Shown here: positions 35,403 through 43,880 of the stretch, one piece after another
Layout of the letters: each line of letters starts with the position of its first letter
Position numbering within the stretch: position 1 is the stretch's first letter
NCBI RefSeq assembly: GCF_031432215.1
Contig: NZ_JAVKGN010000001.1
Span: forward strand, 1,789,421 to 1,853,420
DNA from: Halodesulfurarchaeum sp. HSR-GB
GTDB lineage: Archaea; Halobacteriota; Halobacteria; Halobacteriales; Halobacteriaceae
DNA: 64,000 nt
Direction of reading: 5' to 3'
Translations under genes and position numbers: made by a program
The notes under the pieces: model-generated
Database searches by the model: none
Told to the model about the DNA's origin: nothing
The model's input: only the letters and a program-made list of their open reading frames with translations

Positions 35403-36965
35403 ATGGAGCCAGCCGTCCGGTTGTCGGGGATCACCAAGCGGTTTCCCGGGGTCCTCGCGAACGACGACGTCGACCTCTCGGTCGAACGCGGGTCGGTACA
35501 CGCCCTCCTCGGCGAGAACGGGGCCGGCAAGACGACGCTGATGAACATCCTCTACGGTCTCTACGAGCCCACCGACGGGATTGTCACCGTGGGCGGGGAA
35601 GAGCGGGACTTCGACTCGCCCCGCGAGGCCATCGACGCGGGCGTCGGGATGATTCATCAGCACTTCATGCTCGTCGACCCGATGACGGTGACCGAGAATA
35701 TCGTGCTGGGCAACGAACCCCGGAAGTGGGGCGGACTCCTCGTCGATCGGGACCAGGCTCGCCAGGAGGTCCGTGAGCTGAGCGACCGGTACGGCTTCGA
35801 CGTCGATCCCGACGCGACGATCGAGGAGATCAGCGTGGGGGTCAGACAACGTGTCGAGATCCTCAAGGCCCTCTACCGGGGTGCGGAAGTGCTGATCATG
35901 GACGAACCGACGGCGGTCCTGACCCCACAGGAGGTCGAGGACCTCTTTGCGGTCTTCGAGGAGTTGACCGAGCAGGGCAAGACGATCATCTTCATCACGC
36001 ACAAGCTCGGCGAGGCCATGGAGGCCGCCGACGAGATCACGGTCCTGCGAGACGGGCAGAACGTCGGAACCGTCGAGGCCGACAATGCGGACCGCGAATC
36101 CCTGGCCAGAATGATGGTCGGACGGGAAGTCCTCATGGAGGTCGAAAAGCAGGCTGCGAACCCAGGCCCACCGGTCCTGGAGGTGTCAAACCTCGATGTC
36201 GAGAACGACCGGGGCGTCCCCGCCGTGCAGGACCTCTCCCTCGCCGTTCGCGAGGGCGAGATCCTCGGTATTGCCGGCGTGGATGGGAATGGCCAGGCCG
36301 AACTGGTCGAGGCGATCAGCGGGCTCCGGACGGCGGAATCCGGAACCATCCAGCTTTCGGGTGCGGACATCACCGACGACAGCCGGCTCGAACGCATCGA
36401 CGCCGGGATGGCCTACATTCCCGAGGACCGCCAGGAACGGGGCCTCGTGATGGACTTTCAGCTCGTCGAGAACGGGATTCTGGGGAGCCAGCACTCCGGC
36501 CGCTTCGGCCCCGGGCCCCGCCTCAACTGGAACACTGCCAGGAGCCACGCCGAAGACATCGTCGAGGAGTTCGACGTGCGTCCGGGACAGACGGACGTAA
36601 CAGCAGTGTCACTCTCCGGCGGGAACCAGCAGAAGTTCATCGTGGGCCGGGAGTTCAAGCGCGACCCACGGCTGATGCTCGCGACCCACCCGACCCGGGG
36701 CGTGGACGTGGGCTCGACCGAATACATCCACGACCGACTCATCGACCTGCGAGCGGACGGGACGGGCGTGCTTCTGGTCTCCTCGAAACTGGACGAGGTA
36801 CAGGCGCTCTCGGATCGGCTCGCAGTGATGTACGAGGGAGAACTCGTCGCCGTGGTCGATCCGGATGCCGTCACCGACGAGGAACTGGGGCTGCTCATGG
36901 CCGGCGAACGACCCACTGACTTCGAGGCCGCCGATCGATCGGTGGACGTGGAGGGGAGTGTATGA
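35403..36965 (+). CDS. Nucleoside ABC transporter, double ATPase subunit
   Basis: 520 aa with two nucleotide-binding domains. The first has Walker A GENGAGKTTLMNILYG, a degenerate signature SVGVRQRVEILKAL and Walker B VLIMDEPTAVL. The second has a degenerate Walker A (GVDGNGQAELVEAI) but a full signature SLSGGNQQKFIVGRE. This asymmetric arrangement is normal for RbsA/YufO-like importers. It overlaps the next gene by an ATGA. Confidence 0.94.
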   Translation: MEPAVRLSGITKRFPGVLANDDVDLSVERGSVHALLGENGAGKTTLMNILYGLYEPTDGIVTVGGEERDFDSPREAIDAGVGMIHQHFMLVDPMTVTENIVLGNEPRKWGGLLVDRDQARQEVRELSDRYGFDVDPDATIEEISVGVRQRVEILKALYRGAEVLIMDEPTAVLTPQEVEDLFAVFEELTEQGKTIIFITHKLGEAMEAADEITVLRDGQNVGTVEADNADRESLARMMVGREVLMEVEKQAANPGPPVLEVSNLDVENDRGVPAVQDLSLAVREGEILGIAGVDGNGQAELVEAISGLRTAESGTIQLSGADITDDSRLERIDAGMAYIPEDRQERGLVMDFQLVENGILGSQHSGRFGPGPRLNWNTARSHAEDIVEEFDVRPGQTDVTAVSLSGGNQQKFIVGREFKRDPRLMLATHPTRGVDVGSTEYIHDRLIDLRADGTGVLLVSSKLDEVQALSDRLAVMYEGELVAVVDPDAVTDEELGLLMAGERPTDFEAADRSVDVEGSV

Positions 36966-38215
36966 CCCTCCGCGATCGCGTCTACGATCTTCTTGATCGC
37001 CTGACCCGAGCCTCGGGATTCGAGCGGGTGCTCATCAGCCTGGCGGCACTCACACTGTCGATGATCGTCGGCACCGGACTGATCCTCTTTGCCGGGCTCC
37101 TCGCGGAGTGTTCGAGCCCGGCGATGCGCCTGTTCGGACTGAGTTTCTGTTATGATCCGCTTGCGGTCTTCGACAAGCTCTTTTTGGGTGCGTTCGGCGA
37201 TCCGATCAACCCGGCGTTCAAGCCGCTCCAGGGCGAGTTCGCTTCGATTATCCGCCCCGGCTTTGACCCGCTGAACGGGCAACTGGCGACGACCCTCTCC
37301 GAGACGACGATCCTCATCTTCGCGGGAGTGGCAGTCGCCATCGCGTTCCGGGCCGGCATCTTCAACATTGGAGCCCAGGGGCAACTCGTTGCGGGTGCGC
37401 TGGCGACGGCACTGGCGCTCCTGCCGATCGCACCCCACGTGACGGGGGCGGTCGGCACGCTCCTGCTCCTGATCGTGGGACTTCTCGTCGGCGCACTCGC
37501 TGGCGGGGCCTTCGCGGCGATTCCGGGGGCGTTGCTGGCCTACTTCGAGGCCAACGAGGTCATCACGACGATCATGTTGAACTTCGTCGCCACCTCGACG
37601 GCGCTGTACCTCGTTGCAAACCACTTCAAGGACCCCGAAAGTTTCGCGAACCAGACCGTCGCGCTTCCGGACCACGCCCTTTTCCCGAGTGTGATCTTCG
37701 AGGCCCGAGACGACTTTTCGATTCTGGCGTTGCTCTTCGGCATCGCGATGCTCCTCGGGATCTGGTATCTGCTCAATCACACCGCGATCGGCTATGACAT
37801 CCGCACGAGCGGGATTCAGCCCGACGCAGCGGAGTACGGCGGGGTCAACGCCGAGCGGACGATCCTCACGGGGATGACCCTCTCGGGCGCGCTGGCCGGG
37901 ATCGGTGGGGCCGTCTACGTCCTGATGATGCTCGGGAACTTCCAGGTGGGGGTCCCGGACTACGGGTTCGACGGCATCACCGTCTCGATTCTCGCCGGGA
38001 ACAACCCACTGGGGGTTGGCTTTGCTGGCCTGCTCTTTGGCGTGCTCAAGAGCGGGTCGGTGGTCGTCGACGTCGGGACGGACGTCCCGCCCCAACTCGT
38101 CGGGGTGTTGCGGGGGTTGATCATCCTCTTCGTCGCCATGCCGGAGTTCTTCCGCATGATCGGCAAGCGCGTGGTGCCAGCCGATCGACACGACCCACGG
38201 GGTGAGCAAGAATGA
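36962..38215 (+). CDS. Nucleoside ABC transporter permease 1
   Basis: 417 aa with about ten membrane helices. The BPD_transp_2 family region is clear: FAGVAVAIAFRAGIFNIGAQ, LPGALLAYF-type helix (IPGALLAYFEANEVITTIML), and SGIQPDAAEYGGVNAERTIL for ATPase contact. An N-terminal segment of about 100 residues carries an extra helix and a large outside loop. It overlaps both neighbours by 4 bp and pairs with the second permease. Confidence 0.92.
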   Translation: MTLRDRVYDLLDRLTRASGFERVLISLAALTLSMIVGTGLILFAGLLAECSSPAMRLFGLSFCYDPLAVFDKLFLGAFGDPINPAFKPLQGEFASIIRPGFDPLNGQLATTLSETTILIFAGVAVAIAFRAGIFNIGAQGQLVAGALATALALLPIAPHVTGAVGTLLLLIVGLLVGALAGGAFAAIPGALLAYFEANEVITTIMLNFVATSTALYLVANHFKDPESFANQTVALPDHALFPSVIFEARDDFSILALLFGIAMLLGIWYLLNHTAIGYDIRTSGIQPDAAEYGGVNAERTILTGMTLSGALAGIGGAVYVLMMLGNFQVGVPDYGFDGITVSILAGNNPLGVGFAGLLFGVLKSGSVVVDVGTDVPPQLVGVLRGLIILFVAMPEFFRMIGKRVVPADRHDPRGEQE

Positions 38216-39285
38216 CTGCGTTGACCATCTCGACGCTCATGGATCGGATTCGATCGCTCGGCGTCCGCGGGAGCGTCGCAGTCGTGACGTTGTTCCTGCT
38301 CGCGGTGATCGGAATCATCGGGGTGTTCCACCCCGAGTCGAACCTCGGACAGCTATTCGACATCCTCACGTCGGCGGACACGCTCTCCTCGGCGCTGCGG
38401 CTCTCCGTCCCGATTGCCTTCGCTGCACTCGGTGGCATCTTTGCGGAGAAAAGTGGAGTCATCAACATCGGCCTGGAGGGGCTGCTCATCATCGCCGCCT
38501 TCTTCGGGGTGTATGCCACCGAGGTCACCGGGAGCGTCTGGATCGGCATGGGCGCGGGCGTCCTCTCCTCAACGCTTCTCGCGGCCCTTTTCGGCGTGGT
38601 CTGTATCGAATTCCGGGCCGACCAGATCATCGCGGGGCTGGCCGTCTGGCTCATCGCGCTGGGACTGGCGCCGTTCCTCTCACAGGTGATCTACAACGGG
38701 CCGAACACGGTGAGCGTGAAATCCCTGGAGACGATCACGATTCCCTACCTGTCGGAGATTCCCTTCTTCGGGGCACTCTTCGACGCCTCGCCGGTCGTCT
38801 ACCTGATGTTCGTCGCGGTCGCGGCCTCCTGGTACACGCTCAACCGGACGTCCTTCGGCCGGTGGGTCATCGCGAGCGGGGAAAACCCCAAGGCCCTCGA
38901 TACCGCCGGCGTGAGCGTCCGTCGGGTTCGCTATGCCGCCGTGCTGCTCTCGGGCGTGCTCAGCGGCATCGGCGGGGCGGCACTCTCCCTGTCGCTGGGC
39001 CAGTTCATCGGCAACGGCGCGACGATGGTCAACGGCAAGGGCTTCATCGCCATCGTGGCCTACCTGTTCGGCAACTACAACCCGGTCGGAGCGATGCTGT
39101 CGACGCTGCTCTTTGCCGGCCTCGAAGCCGTGCAGATCGCCCTGCAGGTCGGCAACGTCTTCGCGATCCCACAGTCCCTGGTCCGCACGATCCCGTATCT
39201 CACGGTCGTCATCGTGCTGGCGCTGGTCGGGAATACAAGGGTGCCCGAAGCCGCCGGGGACTACTACGAGTCCGGCGAAGAGTAG
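38212..39285 (+). CDS. Nucleoside ABC transporter permease 2
   Basis: 357 aa, eight or so membrane helices. Motifs: SVPIAFAALGGIFAEKSGVI, NIGLEGLLIIAAFFGVY, FRADQIIAGLAVWLIALGLA and SGENPKALDTAGVSVRRVRY (coupling loop). It is the last gene of the importer operon and runs 22 bp into the tail of the convergent histidine-kinase remnant. Confidence 0.92.
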   Translation: MTALTISTLMDRIRSLGVRGSVAVVTLFLLAVIGIIGVFHPESNLGQLFDILTSADTLSSALRLSVPIAFAALGGIFAEKSGVINIGLEGLLIIAAFFGVYATEVTGSVWIGMGAGVLSSTLLAALFGVVCIEFRADQIIAGLAVWLIALGLAPFLSQVIYNGPNTVSVKSLETITIPYLSEIPFFGALFDASPVVYLMFVAVAASWYTLNRTSFGRWVIASGENPKALDTAGVSVRRVRYAAVLLSGVLSGIGGAALSLSLGQFIGNGATMVNGKGFIAIVAYLFGNYNPVGAMLSTLLFAGLEAVQIALQVGNVFAIPQSLVRTIPYLTVVIVLALVGNTRVPEAAGDYYESGEE

Positions 39286-39971
39286 TTGGCGGGGTTGGGG
39301 ACCGATTCAACGACTCCCTTCTCACCGGCCAGGAGTAGTTCGACGGCAAAGACGGAACCCGCTGGATCGTTGTCCTCGACCCGGACCGCACCGCCGTACC
39401 GAGTGACCAGGTGCTGGACCAGAAAGAGGCCAAGCCCCGTCCCGGCACTGTCGAGTCCTTTTTCCCCTTTTCCAAAAATTTCGTCTTTCTGTTCGTCGGC
39501 TATCCCCGGGCCGTTGTCCGCAATCCTGACGACGACCCGCTTCGCATGCGGCTCCACAGACACCGTGATTTCCGGGATGTCCTTGTCGTTGTGCTGGACC
39601 GCATTCGTGAGGAGATTGCGGAACACCGAGTGTAGCATCTGGTTGGCCTGGACCTGGAGAGATGGCAGCGAGCCGTCGACGGTCACCTTTGCGTCCGGAA
39701 ACTCGGAGTCGGCCCTGTCGAGTTCGCGCTCGAGTGTGGCTCGGAGGTCGACCTGATTCGGTTGCGATGTCTTCTCCTGTGAGAGCATCACATCGGCCAT
39801 ATCTCGTGCGGTCTTGGTCAGCTCAATCGCGTGATTGGCACTCTCCTGTAACGTGTCGAGATGCTCCGCCCCCTCCTCGTCGACGTAGTCGGTCAAAAGA
39901 TCGCTATACGCAGTCACAACCACCAATTGCAACACGACCGGCCCGGTACCATTTTTCCCACGGATCCCCAC
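39264..39971 (-). pseudogene. 5'-truncated histidine kinase remnant
   Basis: The reading frame encodes the end of a kinase: a dimerisation helix (TAYSDLLTDYVDEEGAEHLD, ELTKTARDMADVM) and an intact ATPase domain with VFRNLLTNAVQHN (N box), VRIADNGPGIADEQ (G1) and AGTGLGLFLVQHLV (G2). Homology starts at about 39925, just after the place where the H-box (RH..RN..N) should be. The phosphoacceptor His and any sensor domain are missing, and the cdd gene begins 10 bp beyond the frame. It cannot work as a normal kinase; a regulatory ATPase role is possible but unlikely. Confidence 0.72.
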
Positions 39972-39980
39972 ACCCGAGAC

Positions 39981-40373
39981 ATGGACGAGTTATTGAACGC
40001 GGCCCGCGAGGCCGTCTCGAAGGCCTACGTTCCCTACTCCGAGTACGCAGTCGGCGCAGCCATCGAGACCACCGCGGGCGCGATCTACACCGGCGCGAAC
40101 CTCGAAGTATCGAACTACTCGAACAGCCTGCACGCGGAGGAGGTGGCCCTCTCGCGGGCGCTCATGGACGGCCACGAGGAGTTCGAGCGAATCGCCGTGA
40201 GCGCCGAGGCGGCCGACGGGCCGACTCCCTGTGGCATGTGTCGACAGACCCTCTCGGAGTTCGCTGGCCCGGACTTCGTCGTAGTCGTCGACGCCCAGGA
40301 CGGGCCCGAAACCTACCGACTGGGCGAACTCCTCCCCCACGCCTTTTCCGGAGCAAATCTCGGCGTCGAATAG
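39981..40373 (+). CDS. cdd: Cytidine deaminase
   Basis: 130 aa, the size of the homotetrameric short form. The active site is LHAEEVAL (zinc ligand and catalytic Glu) and PCGMCRQTL (two Cys ligands), with YVPYSEYAVGAA at the N-terminus and TGANLEVSNYSNSLHAEE. The first ligand is His rather than the Cys usual in short CDAs. It deaminates cytidine and deoxycytidine to uridine, feeding the uridine phosphorylase immediately downstream. A weak AT-rich box at 39950-39958 fits a leaderless start. Confidence 0.93.
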   Translation: MDELLNAAREAVSKAYVPYSEYAVGAAIETTAGAIYTGANLEVSNYSNSLHAEEVALSRALMDGHEEFERIAVSAEAADGPTPCGMCRQTLSEFAGPDFVVVVDAQDGPETYRLGELLPHAFSGANLGVE

Positions 40374-40412
40374 CGGCCGAAAGATTTTGGCCACCGTCCG
40401 TCATGGGGGAGT

Positions 40413-41237
40413 ATGGACGGCGACAGCGAGGACCCCAGTGACGAGACCCAGTATCACCTCGGCGTAAAGCCAGCAGACCTGGCCGAGGCCGTGCTCCTGC
40501 CGGGGAACCCCGATCGCATCGAGACGATCACGCGGTTCTGGGACCGAGCCGAGCAGCGGGCGCGACACCGTGAGTATCGAACGGTCACCGGTGAGTACGA
40601 CGGGACGCCGATCTCGGTCACCTCCACGGGAATCGGGAGTCCATCGGCGGCAATAGCCGTCGAGGAACTGGCCCGGGCCGGTGCAGATACCTTGATCCGC
40701 GTGGGATCGACCGGCGCGATTCAGCCCGATATGGAGATCGGTGACCTGGTCATTACAACTGGGGGCGTCCGCCAGGAGGGGACGAGTTCGGAGTACGTGC
40801 GGGAGGATTACCCCGCCGTGGCCGACCGGGAGGTCACGAGCGCGCTCGTGGCCGCCGCCGAACGGCTCGGCTATGACTATCACCTCGGGCTCACGATGAG
40901 CGCCGATAGCTTCTACGCGGGCCAGGGTCGTCCCGGGTTCGAGGGCTTTCGAGCCGCCGGGAGCGAAGATCTGGTCGAGGAACTGCGGGAGGCCAACGTG
41001 AAGAACATCGAGATGGAGGCGAGTGCGATCCTCACCCTCTCGAATCTCTACGATCTCCGGGCCGGCGCGATCTGTTCGGTGTACGCCAATCGAGCCACCG
41101 GCGAGTTCCGCACGGAGGGTGACAACCGGGCCGCGGAGGTCGCCTCGCTCGCAGTTCACCTGCTGGCCGAGATGGACCGGGTGAAGGAAGCCGCCGGCGT
41201 GGAGCACTGGCACCCGGGACTCACACTGGCCGACTGA
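40413..41237 (+). CDS. udp: Uridine phosphorylase
   Basis: 274 aa NP-I family phosphorylase. Motifs: YHLGVKPADLAEAVLLPGNP with the phosphate-binding Gly, GIGSPSAAIAVEELARAG, LIRVGSTGAIQPD and MEMEAS-type recognition in NIEMEASAILTL. It splits uridine with phosphate into uracil and ribose-1-phosphate. With the BMP importer and cdd it forms a pyrimidine nucleoside uptake and breakdown route. It has its own TATA-like box (AGATTTTGG, 40382-40390). Confidence 0.92.
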   Translation: MDGDSEDPSDETQYHLGVKPADLAEAVLLPGNPDRIETITRFWDRAEQRARHREYRTVTGEYDGTPISVTSTGIGSPSAAIAVEELARAGADTLIRVGSTGAIQPDMEIGDLVITTGGVRQEGTSSEYVREDYPAVADREVTSALVAAAERLGYDYHLGLTMSADSFYAGQGRPGFEGFRAAGSEDLVEELREANVKNIEMEASAILTLSNLYDLRAGAICSVYANRATGEFRTEGDNRAAEVASLAVHLLAEMDRVKEAAGVEHWHPGLTLAD

Positions 41238-41279
41238 GCGGACGGCGGAATTTTATACCGCCCGTCCCTCCGGTCGAGT

Positions 41280-42416
41280 ATGCCCTCGAAGCGAGCGTTG
41301 GAGACGACCCCTTTTGCGGCCATGGAAGTCTTAGAGAAGGCCGGAAAGCTCGATGACGTCGTTCACCTGGAGGTGGGCGAACCCGACTTCGAACCTCCGG
41401 CCGTCGCCAGGGAAGTCGCGAGCGAGTCGGCAGCACATGGAGAGGTGAGCTACACCAACGCCCGCGGCAAAGAATCACTCCGCGAGGCGATCAGTGACTA
41501 CTACGAGCGGCAGTACGGCGTCGACGTGCCACTGAACCGGATCTTCGTCACGCCCGGCTCGTCGCCAGCGCTCCTGGCCGTGATGCTCGATGTCGTCGAT
41601 CCCGGCTCGGAGGTCGTCCTCACCGACCCGCATTATGCGCCCTATCCGAACTTCGTCCGACAGGCCGAGGGGACAACGACGACCGTCGAACTGGACCCGG
41701 AGACCGGATTCGAGCCCCGCATCGCCGATTTCGAGGCCGCGGTGGGCCCGGAGTCGGCGGGCCTGCTCATCAACTCGCCGGCAAATCCGACCGGGGCCGT
41801 CCTCTCGCCGGAGTCGGTCGAGGCGCTGGTCGACCTCGCCGACCGGACCGGGACCCGCTTGATCTCCGACGAGATCTATCACGGCCTGGATTTCGACGCC
41901 GAGGCCCACTCGGTGCTTGAGTACACCGACGACGCGTTTGTCCTCGACGGCGTCTCCAAGCGCTATGGGATGACCGGCTGGCGGCTGGGCTGGATCATCG
42001 CGCCGCCAGACGAGGAGGAAGCCATCAATCGACTGGTCCAGAACTTCCTGATCTGTGCGCCGAACCACGTCCAGGACGCCGCCGAGGCGGCCATCCGCGA
42101 GGGGGCCGGTCTGGACTCGATTCGGGACACCTACCGAGAGCGCCGGGATCTCCTGCTCGAAGCCGCCCGGGATTGGGGGTTGGATATGGGGTATACGCCC
42201 GCCGGCGCGTACTACCTCCTGCTCGATGTGAGTTCACTGCCGGGTGATGCCTTCGAGGTGGCCGACCGTATACTCGAAGCGACCGGCGTCGCCATGACGC
42301 CGGGCCCGGACTTCGGGACTCAGGCCGAAAACACGTTGCGAGCCTCCTTCGCCACGAGCACGGCGGACATCAAGGAGGCTATCGAGCGGCTGGACGCCTA
42401 CTTCGAGTCGGCCTGA
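41280..42416 (+). CDS. Class I pyridoxal-phosphate aminotransferase
   Basis: 378 aa fold-type I enzyme. LEVGEPDFEPPAVAREV at the N-terminus, INSPANPTGAV (Asn contacts), ISDEIYHGLDF (Asp to pyridine N, Tyr), and the Schiff-base Lys in DGVSKRYGMTGWRLGW; the final Arg is in LRASFATS. The class covers aspartate, aromatic and alanine aminotransferases, and the sequence alone does not choose. A TATA box ATTTTATAC at 41250-41258 supports a leaderless start. The convergent Lrp regulator may sense an amino acid of the same pathway. Confidence 0.9.
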   Translation: MPSKRALETTPFAAMEVLEKAGKLDDVVHLEVGEPDFEPPAVAREVASESAAHGEVSYTNARGKESLREAISDYYERQYGVDVPLNRIFVTPGSSPALLAVMLDVVDPGSEVVLTDPHYAPYPNFVRQAEGTTTTVELDPETGFEPRIADFEAAVGPESAGLLINSPANPTGAVLSPESVEALVDLADRTGTRLISDEIYHGLDFDAEAHSVLEYTDDAFVLDGVSKRYGMTGWRLGWIIAPPDEEEAINRLVQNFLICAPNHVQDAAEAAIREGAGLDSIRDTYRERRDLLLEAARDWGLDMGYTPAGAYYLLLDVSSLPGDAFEVADRILEATGVAMTPGPDFGTQAENTLRASFATSTADIKEAIERLDAYFESA

Positions 42417-42451
42417 ATCGCCTCCGGGAATGACCGCTGCAGGGCGGCCCT

Positions 42452-42880
42452 TCACTTGATTCGTTCTTGCAAAAAGGTCGGGTGGGCCTCCTCGACGCCC
42501 TCGATCGTGAGCATCGACTCCTGGATGAACCGGGCCAGTCGGTCGCCGTCCTCGGCTCGGACCTCCGCCAGGAGCATGTGGTCGCCACTCGACGTGTAGA
42601 GGGTCCGGACCGCATCGAACTCCTTGAGCGACTGGAGCGCGTCGACGTAGCACTCGCTTTTCACGTCCAGGCCGACCCAGGCGATGGAGGTCGAGGCGAG
42701 TTTCTTGGGATCGACGTCAGCCGAGTAGCCAACGATGACGCCCTCCTCCTCGAGTTGCGTGATATACTTTCGGACCGTCGGCTTGGAGACCCCCACCCGG
42801 TCGGCGATCTCGCCGTACGAGGCCTGGGCGTCTTCTTCGAGGACCGCGAGGATGCGATCCGCAGTCGACTCGTCGTTCAC
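42452..42880 (-). CDS. Lrp/AsnC-family transcriptional regulator
   Basis: 142 aa. The N-terminal HTH is ILAVLEEDAQASYGEIADRVGVSKPTVRKYITQLEEEGVI (residues about 9-50 in one domain). The C-terminal RAM/AsnC ligand domain is a ferredoxin-like fold (AWVGLDVKSECYVDALQSL, MLLAEVRAEDGDRLARFI). It lies between the aminotransferase and the 2-oxoacid oxidoreductase genes and is a candidate regulator of either, judged by position only. Confidence 0.92.
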   Translation of the reverse strand: MNDESTADRILAVLEEDAQASYGEIADRVGVSKPTVRKYITQLEEEGVIVGYSADVDPKKLASTSIAWVGLDVKSECYVDALQSLKEFDAVRTLYTSSGDHMLLAEVRAEDGDRLARFIQESMLTIEGVEEAHPTFLQERIK

Positions 42881-42944
42881 GAAGATTCCTTTGGGTTCGG
42901 CGAAAAAATACCTTCCGAATCTGAAAGCAAACTCGCGGTTCCGA

Positions 42945-43880
42945 TCAGGTGTGGCGGTCGAGCCGATCGTAGGACCGTTCCCACTCCTTCTCCTCGTCGA
43001 AGTACTGCCCGACGACCGGGGATTCGGGCATCTCGTCGCGAGCCTGTTTCTCCTCCTGGTAGGTCCGGCGGTCCTTCTCGACGTAGTACCGCCCCGTGAG
43101 GACCTTCCCGTCGTAGAGTGCCTGTTCGGTCTCGTGCATCATCTCGGCGGCCTCACGCCGGTCGGTCACGTCGAAGTCATACTCGTCGGACTCCTGCACG
43201 TCGATGTACGGGACGTACTGTGCGCCGTCCTTGTTCCAGGTCGGACACTGCGTGAGGAAATCCACATGGGCGAACCCGTCGTGTTCGATAGCCTCGACCA
43301 GGATCTCCTGGGCCTGCTTCGGGTTCGTCGCCGCCGTGCGGGCGATAAAGGAGGCGCCAGCGGAGAGCGCAAGGGACATCGGTCGGACCGGGTCCTTCGC
43401 GACGCCCCTGAGCTGGGTCTTTGATTTGTGACCCTTGGGGCTGGTGGGGGAGGACTGGCCCTTCGTGAGCCCGAAGACCTCGTTGTTGAACACGATGTAA
43501 GTCATGTCGTGGTTCTCCCGGGCGGTGTGGGTGAAGTGGTTCCCACCGATACCGTAGCCGTCACCGTCACCGCCGGCAGCCACGACTTCGAGATCCTCGT
43601 TGACCATCTTCGCGGCCCGCCCCAGTGGCAGGGTCCGCCCGTGAATGGCATGAAAGCCATACGAGTCGAAGTAACTGTTCAGCTTTCCCGAGCAGCCGAT
43701 CCCAGTGACCAGCAGCACCTCTTCGGGGTCCCGGCCCAGATCGGACATCGCACCTTTCAGCGCTTTCAGCACCGAGTAGTCACCACACCCGGGACACCAA
43801 GTCGCCTGGGGCTCGATCTCGGGGGTGTAGTCGTCGCTCGTGACCTCCTCGCCGGAGTCGATGGCGTCGAACTGGTTCAT
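42945..43880 (-). CDS. korB: 2-oxoacid:ferredoxin oxidoreductase beta subunit
   Basis: 311 aa. Thiamine diphosphate binding is shown by WCPGCGDYSVLKAL, GIGCSGKLNSYFDSYGFHAI, HGRTLPLGRAAKMVN and GGDGDGYGIGGNHF followed by YIVFNNEVFGLTKGQ. It makes the catalytic half of the enzyme that oxidises 2-oxoglutarate or pyruvate with CoA and ferredoxin. Haloarchaea have both kinds and I cannot separate them with certainty, so the symbol is tentative. ATG overlaps the alpha-subunit stop. Confidence 0.88.
   Translation of the reverse strand: MNQFDAIDSGEEVTSDDYTPEIEPQATWCPGCGDYSVLKALKGAMSDLGRDPEEVLLVTGIGCSGKLNSYFDSYGFHAIHGRTLPLGRAAKMVNEDLEVVAAGGDGDGYGIGGNHFTHTARENHDMTYIVFNNEVFGLTKGQSSPTSPKGHKSKTQLRGVAKDPVRPMSLALSAGASFIARTAATNPKQAQEILVEAIEHDGFAHVDFLTQCPTWNKDGAQYVPYIDVQESDEYDFDVTDRREAAEMMHETEQALYDGKVLTGRYYVEKDRRTYQEEKQARDEMPESPVVGQYFDEEKEWERSYDRLDRHT

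Noticed and set aside
36458-38209. 583-codon minus-strand frame opposite the ABC importer genes
   Set aside because: The composition is rich in Arg, Gly and His and there is no domain; it is a shadow of the permease and ATPase genes.
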